A stretch of DNA of 64,000 nucleotides from an uncultured Clostridia bacterium (GTDB lineage Bacteria > Bacillota > Clostridia > Oscillospirales > Ruminococcaceae). Both the position numbers and the translations under genes were made by a program. The DNA is taken from positions 1-64,000 of the forward strand of contig CALWZO010000046.1 in assembly GCA_944386045.1 (NCBI GenBank). The letters run 5' to 3'. This document shows, one piece after another, positions 43,001 through 50,834 of this stretch. Under the pieces are notes generated by a model. That model ran no database searches and was not told the DNA's origin. It saw only the letters and a list, made by a program, of their open reading frames with translations. The number at the start of each line of letters is the position of its first letter. Within the stretch, counting starts at the first letter, position 1.

Positions 43001-44467
43001 ATGCAACAGCAATCCTCCTCCATGTCAGCCAAAAACCTGCTGGTGTCAATATTCAAATACTCCATTGCCACCTGGGTGAACTTTGTGATATACGGGCTTT
43101 CACTGCTGCTGTCAGCCTGGTTTATCAGCGCCGAGGTGTACGGCCAGGTGGATATATTTATCTCCACATCCACCCTGTTTATGAATATATGTATACTGGG
43201 GCTGGATCAGTCTTTTATACGCTTTTTCAACGAGCCGCCGGCACCGCTGGACAAACAGCACCTGTTCGGTGCCTGCTTCGGCCTGTCGGCTGTCGCCCTG
43301 TCGGTGACCTGCCTGGTAAGCTGTATATTTTTCCCGCAGCAGGTACTGGGAATATTCTTTTCCCGTCCGCTGGATAACATATATCTGGCACTGCTGTTTT
43401 TGAACGCTTTCATGTCCATGATAGGCAGGTATATAAATATCCTCTACCGCATGGACGGCAACATAAAACTGTACACGCTGGAAAGCGTGGCTATGCAGTT
43501 TTTCTCAAAGATGTTCTATCTGGTGGCGGTGCTGATAAACCCCAGCTTTGAAAACCTGGTGCTGTGGACGGTGCTGGGCATGTCTGCCTTTGCATTTGTT
43601 TTCCTGTGGCCCAACCGTTCAGGCCTCAGCTTTTCCGCCGGTGTGCTGTTTTCCAAAGCCAACCGACGGCTGCTGCCCTACGGGCTGGCTTTGGCGCCCA
43701 CCGCAGTCATGCTGTGGCTGAACAGCCTGTTTTCCAAAGTTTACATATCCAAAACCATAGGCGAAGGGCCTGCCGGCGTGTTCAGCATGGTAAACCTGCT
43801 GAGCAATGTGGTGGCCCTTATACAGGCCGGTTTTGCCACCTTCTGGTCGGCGTTTATCTATGCCAACTACAAGACCGAACAGGAAAAGATAAAACATGTG
43901 CACGACTATCTCACATTCCTGATAGTGGAATTTTTGTGCCTTATCATCGCCTTTGAAGACATTATCTTCTTCATACTGGGCCGGCAGTACAGAAGCGGCA
44001 TACTGGTGTTTCCGATAATGCTGCTGGTGCCGGTGTTCTCCATAATATCCGAAACCACCGTATACGGCATATCCATCGCCAAAAAGCCAATTTATGACAC
44101 CATAGGCATAGGCCTGTCGGTGGTCTGCAATATAATCTTCTGTATGATTATGGCTCCGGTGTGGGGCATCTGGGGTGTGTGCATCGCCCTGGCCGGCGCC
44201 AATGTGGTGATGTTTTTGTTCCGCACAATCATCGCCCAGCGTTTTTATCAAAGTATTCTCAGCCCGCAGCGCACTGCCGGTGTGCTGGCACTGATGTTTG
44301 TGATAGTGGCCGGCGGCTGTGTGTTCAGCTCAAACTTTGTGATAAAATTTATCATAAGCATTGCCGGAATGGCGGCCTATGTGCTGATATACCGCCGACA
44401 GCTGCTCAGCGCGGTGGAACTGGTAAAGGAAATGCTGGCCTCCCTCAAATCAAAACGGCAGCCGTAA
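43001..44467 (+). CDS. Wzx-type oligosaccharide flippase
   Basis: A 488-residue MOP-superfamily transporter with about fourteen hydrophobic segments, including FVIYGLSLLLSAWFISAEVYGQVDIF at the N-terminus, typical of polysaccharide flippases that move lipid-linked oligosaccharides across the membrane. GGGGG is its ribosome site, 12 bases after the upstream stop. It is the last gene of the divergent glycan set. The substrate is presumably the glycan built with the neighbouring nonulosonate genes. No Wzy polymerase was recognised. Confidence 0.87.
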   Translation: MQQQSSSMSAKNLLVSIFKYSIATWVNFVIYGLSLLLSAWFISAEVYGQVDIFISTSTLFMNICILGLDQSFIRFFNEPPAPLDKQHLFGACFGLSAVALSVTCLVSCIFFPQQVLGIFFSRPLDNIYLALLFLNAFMSMIGRYINILYRMDGNIKLYTLESVAMQFFSKMFYLVAVLINPSFENLVLWTVLGMSAFAFVFLWPNRSGLSFSAGVLFSKANRRLLPYGLALAPTAVMLWLNSLFSKVYISKTIGEGPAGVFSMVNLLSNVVALIQAGFATFWSAFIYANYKTEQEKIKHVHDYLTFLIVEFLCLIIAFEDIIFFILGRQYRSGILVFPIMLLVPVFSIISETTVYGISIAKKPIYDTIGIGLSVVCNIIFCMIMAPVWGIWGVCIALAGANVVMFLFRTIIAQRFYQSILSPQRTAGVLALMFVIVAGGCVFSSNFVIKFIISIAGMAAYVLIYRRQLLSAVELVKEMLASLKSKRQP

Positions 44468-44508
44468 ATATACATACTGTCACCCTGCAAAAATATTCAT
44501 GTTATCTA

Positions 44509-44537
44509 TTGACATAATATATTTTCGGTTGTATAGT
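44509..44537 (+). promoter_or_regulatory. Promoter of amino-acid ABC transporter operon
   Basis: A perfect TTGACA (44509-44514) and TATAGT (44532-44537) lie 17 bp apart, 38 bases before the ATG of the binding-protein gene. Confidence 0.8.
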
Positions 44538-44575
44538 ATGAATATGCAAATTTTAAGCTATCAGGAGTATATATC

Positions 44576-45361
44576 ATGAAAAAAATAATTTCACTTGTCC
44601 TGGCTTTTGCCATGGCAGCATCACTCGCCGCCTGCTCGGCCGATGACAGCAGCAGCGAATCACAGACAGCAAAACTGACACTGGCCACCAGCGCAGACTT
44701 TCCGCCTTACGAATATGTGGCCGATGACGGTTCCTACGCCGGCATTGATGTGGAAATCGCCGGTAAAATTGCCGAAAAAATGGGCATGGAGCTGGAAGTT
44801 GTAAACATGGATTTCAACTCTATCGTTGCTTCCGTTTCCTCCGGCAAATACGACATGGGTATGGCCGGCCTGACAGTTACAGAAGACCGTTTGGAATCTG
44901 TTGATTTTTCAGATTCTTACGCCAACGGTGTTCAGGCAATTATAGTAAAAGAAGGCAGTGATATAGAATCTGTTGACGATCTGTATGCAGAGGGCGCTTC
45001 CTACACAGTGGGCGCACAGATTTCCACCACCGGTGCAATCTACTTTGCCACAGACATCGAAGACGGCCGGACAACCTGCACTTTGCAGGAATTCAACACA
45101 GGCGCCGATGCCGTTCTGGCTCTTTCCAGCGGTAAAATTGACTGCGTTATCATCGACAACGAGCCGGCAAAAAGCTTTGTGGCTGCCAACGAAGGCCTGA
45201 AAATTCTGGAAACAGAATATACAAACGAAGATTATGCTATCTGCGTGGCAAAAGGCAACACAGAACTGCTGGACAAAATCAACACAGCTTTGAACGAACT
45301 TATCAGCGACGGCACAGTGCAGTCAATAATTGACAAGTACATTTCCGCCGACGCACAGTAA
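44576..45361 (+). CDS. Amino-acid ABC transporter substrate-binding lipoprotein
   Basis: A 261-residue family 3 solute-binding protein. The signal peptide ends in a lipobox LAAC (C20), so it is lipid-anchored outside the membrane. The mature part has LATSADFPPYEYV, GIDVEIAGKIAEKM, the DMGMAGLTVTEDR segment and VDFSDSYANGVQAIIV, all typical of polar amino-acid binders. Codons lean to GCT, GTT and AAA, as expected for strong expression. It is separated from the permease by a stem-loop. Specificity is unknown. Confidence 0.9.
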   Translation: MKKIISLVLAFAMAASLAACSADDSSSESQTAKLTLATSADFPPYEYVADDGSYAGIDVEIAGKIAEKMGMELEVVNMDFNSIVASVSSGKYDMGMAGLTVTEDRLESVDFSDSYANGVQAIIVKEGSDIESVDDLYAEGASYTVGAQISTTGAIYFATDIEDGRTTCTLQEFNTGADAVLALSSGKIDCVIIDNEPAKSFVAANEGLKILETEYTNEDYAICVAKGNTELLDKINTALNELISDGTVQSIIDKYISADAQ

Positions 45362-45377
45362 AGCAAAAAAATAAACA

Positions 45378-45402
45378 GAGGGCAGACTTTCAGCCTGCCC
45401 TC
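45378..45402 (+). promoter_or_regulatory. Intercistronic stem-loop after binding-protein gene
   Basis: GAGGGCAG (45378-45385) pairs exactly with CTGCCCTC (45395-45402). No U-run follows, so it is more likely an mRNA-stabilising or partial-termination structure that favours the binding-protein message over the permease genes. Confidence 0.6.
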
Positions 45403-45425
45403 ATTATCTGTCTTTGGAGGAATTT

Positions 45426-46151
45426 ATGAGCGCTTGGCTTGAAGATTTCAAAAGCGAATTTTATCTTAACTTTATAAAGGGCGACAAATGGCTGTGGCTG
45501 GTTGACGGCCTGAAAGCCACACTGAAAATCGCCTTTTTTGCCGTCATACTGGGTATTGTGATAGGTGTGCTTGTGGCTGTTATCCGTTCGTCCTGGGACC
45601 AGAACGGCAAGAAGCTGCGCGGCGGCGCAAAGTTTATAATGCGCATACTGAACTTTATCGCCAAAACATACCTTACCGTTATCCGCGGCACCCCGGTGGT
45701 GGTACAGCTGATGATAATGTACTATGTCATCTTTGCCTCATCCACCAACGCCATACTTATCGCCACCATGGCTTTCGGCATCAACAGCGGCGCCTATGTG
45801 GCCGAAATATTCCGCAGCGGCATAATGTCTGTGGACAAAGGTCAGTTTGAAGCCGGACGCTCCCTGGGTTTTAACTACATACAGACAATGTGGTATATTG
45901 TAATCCCCCAGGCGCTGAAAAATGTACTGCCCGCACTGGCAAACGAATTTATAACCCTGCTGAAGGAAACTTCCGTCGCCGGCTATGTTACCATAACCGA
46001 CCTGACCAGAGCCGGTGACCTTATCCGCGGCAAGACATTTTCCGCCTTTATGCCGCTGATTGCCGTGGCCCTGATATACCTGGTAATGGTTGTTATACTC
46101 ACCTGGCTGGTGGGAATACTGGAAAGGAAGCTGAGAACAAGTGACCACTGA
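45426..46151 (+). CDS. Amino-acid ABC transporter permease
   Basis: A 241-residue membrane protein with about five hydrophobic segments and the HisM-type coupling loop [42 protein letters not shown] is the typical permease segment. ATG 45426 has TTTGGAGGA directly upstream; a TTG at 45414 lies inside that ribosome site and is rejected. The 3' end overlaps the ATPase gene by 11 bases. A single permease gene suggests a homodimer. Confidence 0.92.
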   Translation: MSAWLEDFKSEFYLNFIKGDKWLWLVDGLKATLKIAFFAVILGIVIGVLVAVIRSSWDQNGKKLRGGAKFIMRILNFIAKTYLTVIRGTPVVVQLMIMYYVIFASSTNAILIATMAFGINSGAYVAEIFRSGIMSVDKGQFEAGRSLGFNYIQTMWYIVIPQALKNVLPALANEFITLLKETSVAGYVTITDLTRAGDLIRGKTFSAFMPLIAVALIYLVMVVILTWLVGILERKLRTSDH

Positions 46152-46881
46152 TGAAATTTTGATAAAAGTAGAAGATTTGAAGATGGATTTTGGCCCTGTA
46201 AAGGTGCTGAAAGGAATTTCCACACAGATTAAAAAAGGCGAGGTGCTGGTTATCGTAGGCGCTTCCGGCAGCGGCAAAAGCACATTCCTGCGCACGCTGA
46301 ACCTGCTGGAGGAGCCCACCGGAGGCCACATCTTTTTTGAAGGCGTGGACATAACCGACGAAAAGATAGACATCAACCTGCACCGACAGAAGATGGGCAC
46401 CGTGTTCCAGCAGTTCAACCTGTTCCCGCACATGAGCATACTGTACAACATGACGCTGGGCCCGATAAAACTGCTGAAAAAAAGCAAAGCCGAAGCAGAG
46501 GCAGAGGCCATGGAACTGCTGAAAAGGGTGGGCCTGGCCGACAGGGCCAAGGCGTATCCCAGCCAGCTATCCGGCGGACAGAAACAGCGTGTCGCCATTG
46601 TGCGCGCACTGGCAATGCACCCGGATGTGATGCTGTTTGACGAGCCCACCAGCGCCCTGGACCCGGAGATGGTGGGGGAAGTGCTGGATGTAATGAAAAA
46701 CCTGGCCAAAGACGGTATGACCATGGTGGTGGTGACCCACGAAATGGGTTTTGCCCGCGAGGTGGCCGACAGGGTTATGTTTATATGCGACGGCGTGATA
46801 GGAGAAGAAGGAACCCCGCAGGAATTTTTCGCAAGCCCCAAAAACCCCCGTCTGAAAGATTTTCTTTCCAAAGTTTTGTAA
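46141..46881 (+). CDS. Amino-acid ABC transporter ATP-binding protein
   Basis: A 246-residue ATPase of the GlnQ/HisP type: Walker [12 protein letters not shown], signature [12 protein letters not shown], Walker [15 protein letters not shown], and the H-loop in VVTHEMGFA. Translation starts at a GTG within the end of the permease gene, so the two are coupled. A terminator lies directly downstream, closing the three-gene operon. Confidence 0.94.
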   Translation: MTTDEILIKVEDLKMDFGPVKVLKGISTQIKKGEVLVIVGASGSGKSTFLRTLNLLEEPTGGHIFFEGVDITDEKIDINLHRQKMGTVFQQFNLFPHMSILYNMTLGPIKLLKKSKAEAEAEAMELLKRVGLADRAKAYPSQLSGGQKQRVAIVRALAMHPDVMLFDEPTSALDPEMVGEVLDVMKNLAKDGMTMVVVTHEMGFAREVADRVMFICDGVIGEEGTPQEFFASPKNPRLKDFLSKVL

Positions 46882-46886
46882 AATAA

Positions 46887-46914
46887 AAAACCGGCCAAAA
46901 GGCCGGTTTTATTT
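46887..46914 (+). terminator. Terminator of ABC transporter operon
   Basis: AAAACCGGCC and GGCCGGTTTT (46887-46896, 46901-46910) form a perfect 10-bp stem with an AAAA loop and a following T-rich run. Confidence 0.88.
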
Positions 46915-46979
46915 TGGATTACAGTTTGCCCGCCGTGGGGTTTTGTGTTATACTTATAAAAAAATATCAGGAGAAAATT

Positions 46980-47777
46980 ATGATAAAACTTATTGCCACA
47001 GACCTGGACGGCACTTTGCTGAATGACGACAAAAAGCTGCCGGCTGACTTTGACCGGGTGCTGGACCGGCTGGAAGAAAAGGGGGTTGTGCTGGTGGCCG
47101 CCTCCGGCCGCGATTACAATGGTGCGGCGCAGTTTTTCGGCGACAGGGCCAAAGATATGATGTTTGTATGTGACAACGGGGCCAACATATATGACAGGGG
47201 CAGGTTGATACAGACCCACACCATACCGCGGCAGACGGTGCACAGGATACTGACACTGCTGGAAGGCATACCGGACGCCGACCCGCTGCTGTGTTCCACC
47301 AATGGTTCGTACATAACCTACGGCACGCCGGCCTTTATGGAAAAGATGAAAAACCACTACTCACCGGTGACACTGGTGGAGGATATTCACGGCCAGGACA
47401 GCGGCGTGTTCAAAATATCCGTATATGATGTGACAGGGGATATACGCAATCACCTGTATATGCCGCTGACAGAGGCTTTCGGCGACGAGCTGACAATACA
47501 TATATCCGCAAACATATGGGTGGATATAATGGCGGACACCGCCGACAAGGGCCGGGGTATAGAATATATACAGAGCCTGCTGGGAGCAACCAGGGAGCAG
47601 ACCATGGCCTTCGGCGATTTTTACAACGATGTGCCGCTGCTGAGCAAGGCAAAATACGCCTTTGTGATGGACAATGCCAACGACGATTTGAAAAAGATGT
47701 TCCTCTACCGCGCCGATGACAACAACAGCGGCGGCGTGACAAAGGCGATAAAAGAATGGGTGCTGGATAAGGAATAA
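46980..47777 (+). CDS. Cof-type HAD hydrolase
   Basis: A 265-residue haloacid-dehalogenase phosphatase. DLDGTLLNDD gives the nucleophile motif I, AASGRD motif II, the cap domain spans ~80-190, and FGDFYNDVPLL carries the motif IV acidic pair (usually GDxxND). Members dephosphorylate sugar phosphates or flavin nucleotides. ATG 46980 after CAGGAGAAA is the start; an upstream in-frame extension lacks a ribosome site. It is monocistronic. Confidence 0.87.
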   Translation: MIKLIATDLDGTLLNDDKKLPADFDRVLDRLEEKGVVLVAASGRDYNGAAQFFGDRAKDMMFVCDNGANIYDRGRLIQTHTIPRQTVHRILTLLEGIPDADPLLCSTNGSYITYGTPAFMEKMKNHYSPVTLVEDIHGQDSGVFKISVYDVTGDIRNHLYMPLTEAFGDELTIHISANIWVDIMADTADKGRGIEYIQSLLGATREQTMAFGDFYNDVPLLSKAKYAFVMDNANDDLKKMFLYRADDNNSGGVTKAIKEWVLDKE

Positions 47778-47889
47778 CTCTTTGTTCTCATTTTTAAGGC
47801 CATAAAAAGGTTTTCATATAAAAATGACATGGTTTACCCCGGCGGACTGCCGGAGATGTTGAAATATTTTTTCCAAATTTTATACCGAA

Positions 47890-47918
47890 AAAGACCGCCG
47901 TAACGGCGGTCTTTTTGT
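47890..47918. terminator. Bidirectional terminator between HAD gene and small ORF
   Basis: AAAGACCGCCG (47890-47900) pairs with CGGCGGTCTTT (47904-47914), flanked by A-runs and T-runs. It ends the HAD gene on plus and the 64-aa gene on minus. Confidence 0.85.
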
Positions 47919-47919
47919 T

Positions 47920-48114
47920 TCAGTCCAGCAGGCCGTACACCCTGTAAATTGCCAGGATATTCCGGTCTGTGAGCCTGGTGCCCATAAGCTGGCGGTAGGT
48001 GACGGTTTTCTCTTTGCCCTGCCGTTTCAGCCGGGCCATTTTGTCTGTGGTATCGGCGTATCGGGCCTGTATATCCCGCAGCATTTTTTCAAATGCCCGC
48101 AGTCTTTCTTCCAT
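47920..48114 (-). CDS. Small basic helical protein, unknown
   Basis: A 64-residue protein, basic and predicted helical, with no cysteine and no membrane segment. MEERLRAFEKMLRDIQARY begins a long amphipathic helix; the second part (RQLMGTRLTDRNILAIYRVYGLLD) may be a second helix. A strong ribosome site, ATGGAGG, precedes the ATG and a terminator directly follows, which supports a real gene. I do not recognise the family. Confidence 0.6.
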   Translation of the reverse strand: MEERLRAFEKMLRDIQARYADTTDKMARLKRQGKEKTVTYRQLMGTRLTDRNILAIYRVYGLLD

Positions 48115-48202
48115 GTTTTTCCTCCATATTTTGCAAAGTCGGTCAATTTTTACAGCCGCCGTGCGGTGTGCGGATATATTATATCAAAAACAGCACAAAA
48201 GA

Positions 48203-48230
48203 AAAACCGCGGACAAACCGCGGTTTTCTC
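48203..48230 (-). terminator. Terminator of ferredoxin gene
   Basis: AAAACCGCGG (48203-48212) and CCGCGGTTTT (48218-48227) form a perfect stem; TTTTTCTTTT follows on the minus strand. Confidence 0.85.
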
Positions 48231-48241
48231 CGAAGTAAAAA

Positions 48242-48418
<177 letters not shown>

Positions 48419-48488
48419 TTACCTCCATTTATTATTGGCCAAAGCCATATATATCTAACTGCAACAGCAGATAAATATACCTGTACAA

Positions 48489-48504
48489 AACGGCCTGCGC
48501 CGTT
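48489..48504 (-). promoter_or_regulatory. Leader hairpin of ferredoxin mRNA
   Basis: AACGGC and GCCGTT (48489-48494, 48499-48504) pair in the roughly 90-base leader, followed by TTTG on the minus strand. A weak attenuator or a stabilising element are both possible. Confidence 0.35.
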
Positions 48505-48511
48505 CATAAAC

Positions 48512-48540
48512 AGTCTACTATAACACGACTGTTTGTGCAA
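48512..48540 (-). promoter_or_regulatory. Promoter of ferredoxin gene
   Basis: TTGCAC (48540-48535) and TAGACT (48517-48512) lie 17 bp apart on the minus strand; the leader to the ATG is about 90 bases. Confidence 0.6.
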
Positions 48541-48574
48541 GTACTTTATTGAATTTTGTGACAAATCACAAAAT

Positions 48575-49444
48575 TTAATCCTCCAGCTCCTTTAGTTCTC
48601 TTTCCAGGTTTCTGTCAACCCGGCCTTTTCCGGCGCGGCGCAGCACATTTATCTCTTTTACCTTGTATTCTTTCGGCACGCCTTCCTTGTTTTTATCCAG
48701 GCGGACCTTTACGGTGCCGGCCAGCAGGCTGACCTCGCTGACAATGCCGTTGCCGTCAGGTGTTTTAACCAGCGAACCGGCGGGCGGGGTAAGCTCGTTA
48801 AGATATTCGTAAACATTCTGCTCATAGCTGAGGCAGCACATAAGCCTGCCGCAGCTGCCGCTGATTTTTGCGGGGTTCAAAGACAGACCCTGTTCCTTGG
48901 CCATTTTTATGCTTACGGGGGTAAACTCTGTCAAAAAGCGTGAACAGCAGAACGGCTGTCCGCACACGCCGATACCGCCCATCATCTTGCTTTCGTCCCT
49001 GACGCCTATCTGACGCAGTTCTATCCTGGTGCGGAATATCCGTGCCAGCTCCTTGACCAGCTCGCGGAAATCCACCCTTCCGTCGGCGGTGAAGTAAAAC
49101 AGCACTTTGCTGCGGTCAAAGGTGTACTCCACATCTATCAGTTTCATTTCCAGCTTGTGCTTTTCTATCTTTTCCAGACAGATGTTAAACGCCCTTTTCT
49201 CGTCCCGGCGATTTTGGTTCATTTTCTCTATATCCTGCGGGGCCGCAACTCGTTTTACCGCTTTCAGCGGCTTAATAATCTTGTCTTTGGATTCTTCATG
49301 TATACCCTGCACCACCAGGCCGCATTCCATGCCGCGGGCAGTGTCTACAATGACATAATCCCCTTTTTTAATTTTAAAACCGGCAGGGTCAAAAAAATAA
49401 ACCTTGCCGTTTTCTTTAAATCTGACTCCGATAACCTGTATCAT
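48575..49444 (-). CDS. ricT: PSP1-domain protein RicT (YaaT)
   Basis: A 289-residue protein with the PSP1 domain (~60-145) and two cysteine-rich stretches, CGQPFCCSRFL (C161, C166, C167) and CGRLMCCLSYE (C198, C203, C204). In Bacillus RicT forms the iron-sulfur Ric (Y) complex that affects RNA processing and sporulation initiation. The order darA-holB-ricT matches the Bacillus neighbourhood. RicA and RicF are not in the window. It ends with an acidic, basic-mixed helical tail. Confidence 0.9.
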   Translation of the reverse strand: MIQVIGVRFKENGKVYFFDPAGFKIKKGDYVIVDTARGMECGLVVQGIHEESKDKIIKPLKAVKRVAAPQDIEKMNQNRRDEKRAFNICLEKIEKHKLEMKLIDVEYTFDRSKVLFYFTADGRVDFRELVKELARIFRTRIELRQIGVRDESKMMGGIGVCGQPFCCSRFLTEFTPVSIKMAKEQGLSLNPAKISGSCGRLMCCLSYEQNVYEYLNELTPPAGSLVKTPDGNGIVSEVSLLAGTVKVRLDKNKEGVPKEYKVKEINVLRRAGKGRVDRNLERELKELED

Positions 49445-49524
49445 ATATTCGCAAATGCCAAAGGCATATCCTTTCCTGAAAATCTATAATTTATATTTTA
49501 CATAAACATCTGCAAAAAATCAAA

Positions 49525-50388
49525 TTATTTTATGCACCGTATGCTGAAAGCCTCGATTACCAGGTTAAGGCTGGCATTTGTGTTCAAAACAGATGAAAAT
49601 TGCTGTACGGCATCCAGGGTCCCCACGGCAGAGGGGCTCAGACGGCTGTGGCATATCCGCCGCAGGTCGTCCAGCATCAGTCTGAAACCGTCTTTGTTTT
49701 TGACATAGGTGTAGCACACCACCGACAGGCGGTACCTGTCACGGTTTTGTATGCACTCATAGGCATCCAGCGCGCTTTGAAGTATCGCGTGTCGCTTTTC
49801 GTCGGCGGCCGCTTTGATTTTGCCGATATTGGGGCCGTAGATACTCCGCAGGCTGTCAAACAGCGCGCTGTCCATGCCCTGACCGGCAAAATATTCCCTG
49901 GCCCGTGCCATGTCCGGCACCGAAAGGGTGTACACTGCACAGCGGGAGCGTATGGTGGGCAAAATTGCCCGGGGGTTGTTGGTGGTAAGAATATATGTTA
50001 TATCATCTTTGGGCTCTTCCAGGTTTTTCAGCATGGCGTTGGCGGAAGGCAGGTTGAAGTTTTCGCAGTTTTGTATTATCACAACCCTTTTGTCGCCGCT
50101 TATGGCAGAAAAGTTTACATTGTTGTTTATCTGCCTGATCCTGTCCACCTTTATCTGTCCGGAGGCGCCTTCGCCTTTTACCGTCTGCACCAGCGGGTTC
50201 TGCCGCTGTTCTATCCGTTCGGTGTCCTGCCGGCCGACTATGTCAGCGGCCAGCAAAAAAGCAAAATGGTTTACCCCGGTGCCTTTTTCCCCGCACAGGA
50301 GCAAACCATGAGAAAGCCGCCCTGACGCCAAGGCGGCAAGGAGGCTTTCTTTTACACTATTATTACCGATAAAGGAACTTAACAGCAT
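49525..50388 (-). CDS. holB: DNA polymerase III delta' subunit
   Basis: A 287-residue clamp-loader subunit. LLLCGEKGTGVNHFAF holds a degenerate P-loop, consistent with delta' not hydrolysing ATP; KVVIIQNCENFNLPSANAMLKNLEEP and NPRAILPTIRSRCAVY (SRC motif) are diagnostic. No zinc-binding cysteines are evident, unlike the E. coli subunit. Its ATG overlaps the darA stop by one base (TAATG). Confidence 0.88.
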   Translation of the reverse strand: MLLSSFIGNNSVKESLLAALASGRLSHGLLLCGEKGTGVNHFAFLLAADIVGRQDTERIEQRQNPLVQTVKGEGASGQIKVDRIRQINNNVNFSAISGDKRVVIIQNCENFNLPSANAMLKNLEEPKDDITYILTTNNPRAILPTIRSRCAVYTLSVPDMARAREYFAGQGMDSALFDSLRSIYGPNIGKIKAAADEKRHAILQSALDAYECIQNRDRYRLSVVCYTYVKNKDGFRLMLDDLRRICHSRLSPSAVGTLDAVQQFSSVLNTNASLNLVIEAFSIRCIK

Positions 50389-50711
50389 TATACCTTTTCA
50401 AATCTTTCGATGTTGAGCACAAATATGGTGGCGCCGCCCACTGTAACTTCCAGCGGGAAAGCAGTTGTAACACCGATGCCGTAGGTAGCTGTTGAAGGAA
50501 CAATCTCTGTGCGCTTCTGTGAATGCGCTTCGATAATTTTGATAGCTTCATCCACTTTTTCGTCTTCTGTACCGATCATAAGGGTGATGTTTCCGGACAT
50601 AAGGAAGCCACCGGTTGTAGCAAGTTTGGTAACAGAATATTTGGCTTTTGTCAAAGACTGAGAAACCTCTGTAGAGTCTTCTTTGTTGATGATAGCAATG
50701 ATAAGTTTCAT
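50388..50711 (-). CDS. darA: Cyclic di-AMP receptor DarA (PstA)
   Basis: A 107-residue PII-like protein that binds c-di-AMP. KLIIAIINKEDSTEVSQSL, ATTGGFLMSGNITLMIGTED and GGATIFVLNIERFEKV are typical. It is likely read together with the diadenylate cyclase at 11018-11893. Its codons lean to GTT and GCT, so it is probably well expressed. AAGGAGG precedes the ATG. It overlaps holB by one base, as the first gene of the darA-holB-ricT cluster. Confidence 0.94.
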   Translation of the reverse strand: MKLIIAIINKEDSTEVSQSLTKAKYSVTKLATTGGFLMSGNITLMIGTEDEKVDEAIKIIEAHSQKRTEIVPSTATYGIGVTTAFPLEVTVGGATIFVLNIERFEKV

Positions 50712-50749
50712 ATATAAACCTCCTTATTGAGCGCCTGGACGCCCTAATA

Positions 50750-50778
50750 ACAATGTCATTGTCTTTATGTATATAATA
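50750..50778 (-). promoter_or_regulatory. Extended -10 promoter and palindrome upstream of darA
   Basis: TG-G-TATTAT (-10 at 50778-50773) is an extended -10 on the minus strand. Just downstream, ACAATG and CATTGT (50750-50755, 50757-50762) are a perfect palindrome around one base, close to the expected transcription start, and could be an operator. Confidence 0.45.
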
Positions 50779-50834
50779 CCACTATTTTCTGAAAATTTCT
50801 ACTGTTTTTTATTTTTTCATTTTATATACACAAT

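Noticed and set aside
45738-47357. 539-codon minus-strand open frame
   Set aside because: It spans the permease, ATPase and HAD genes in antisense; each of those has diagnostic motifs.
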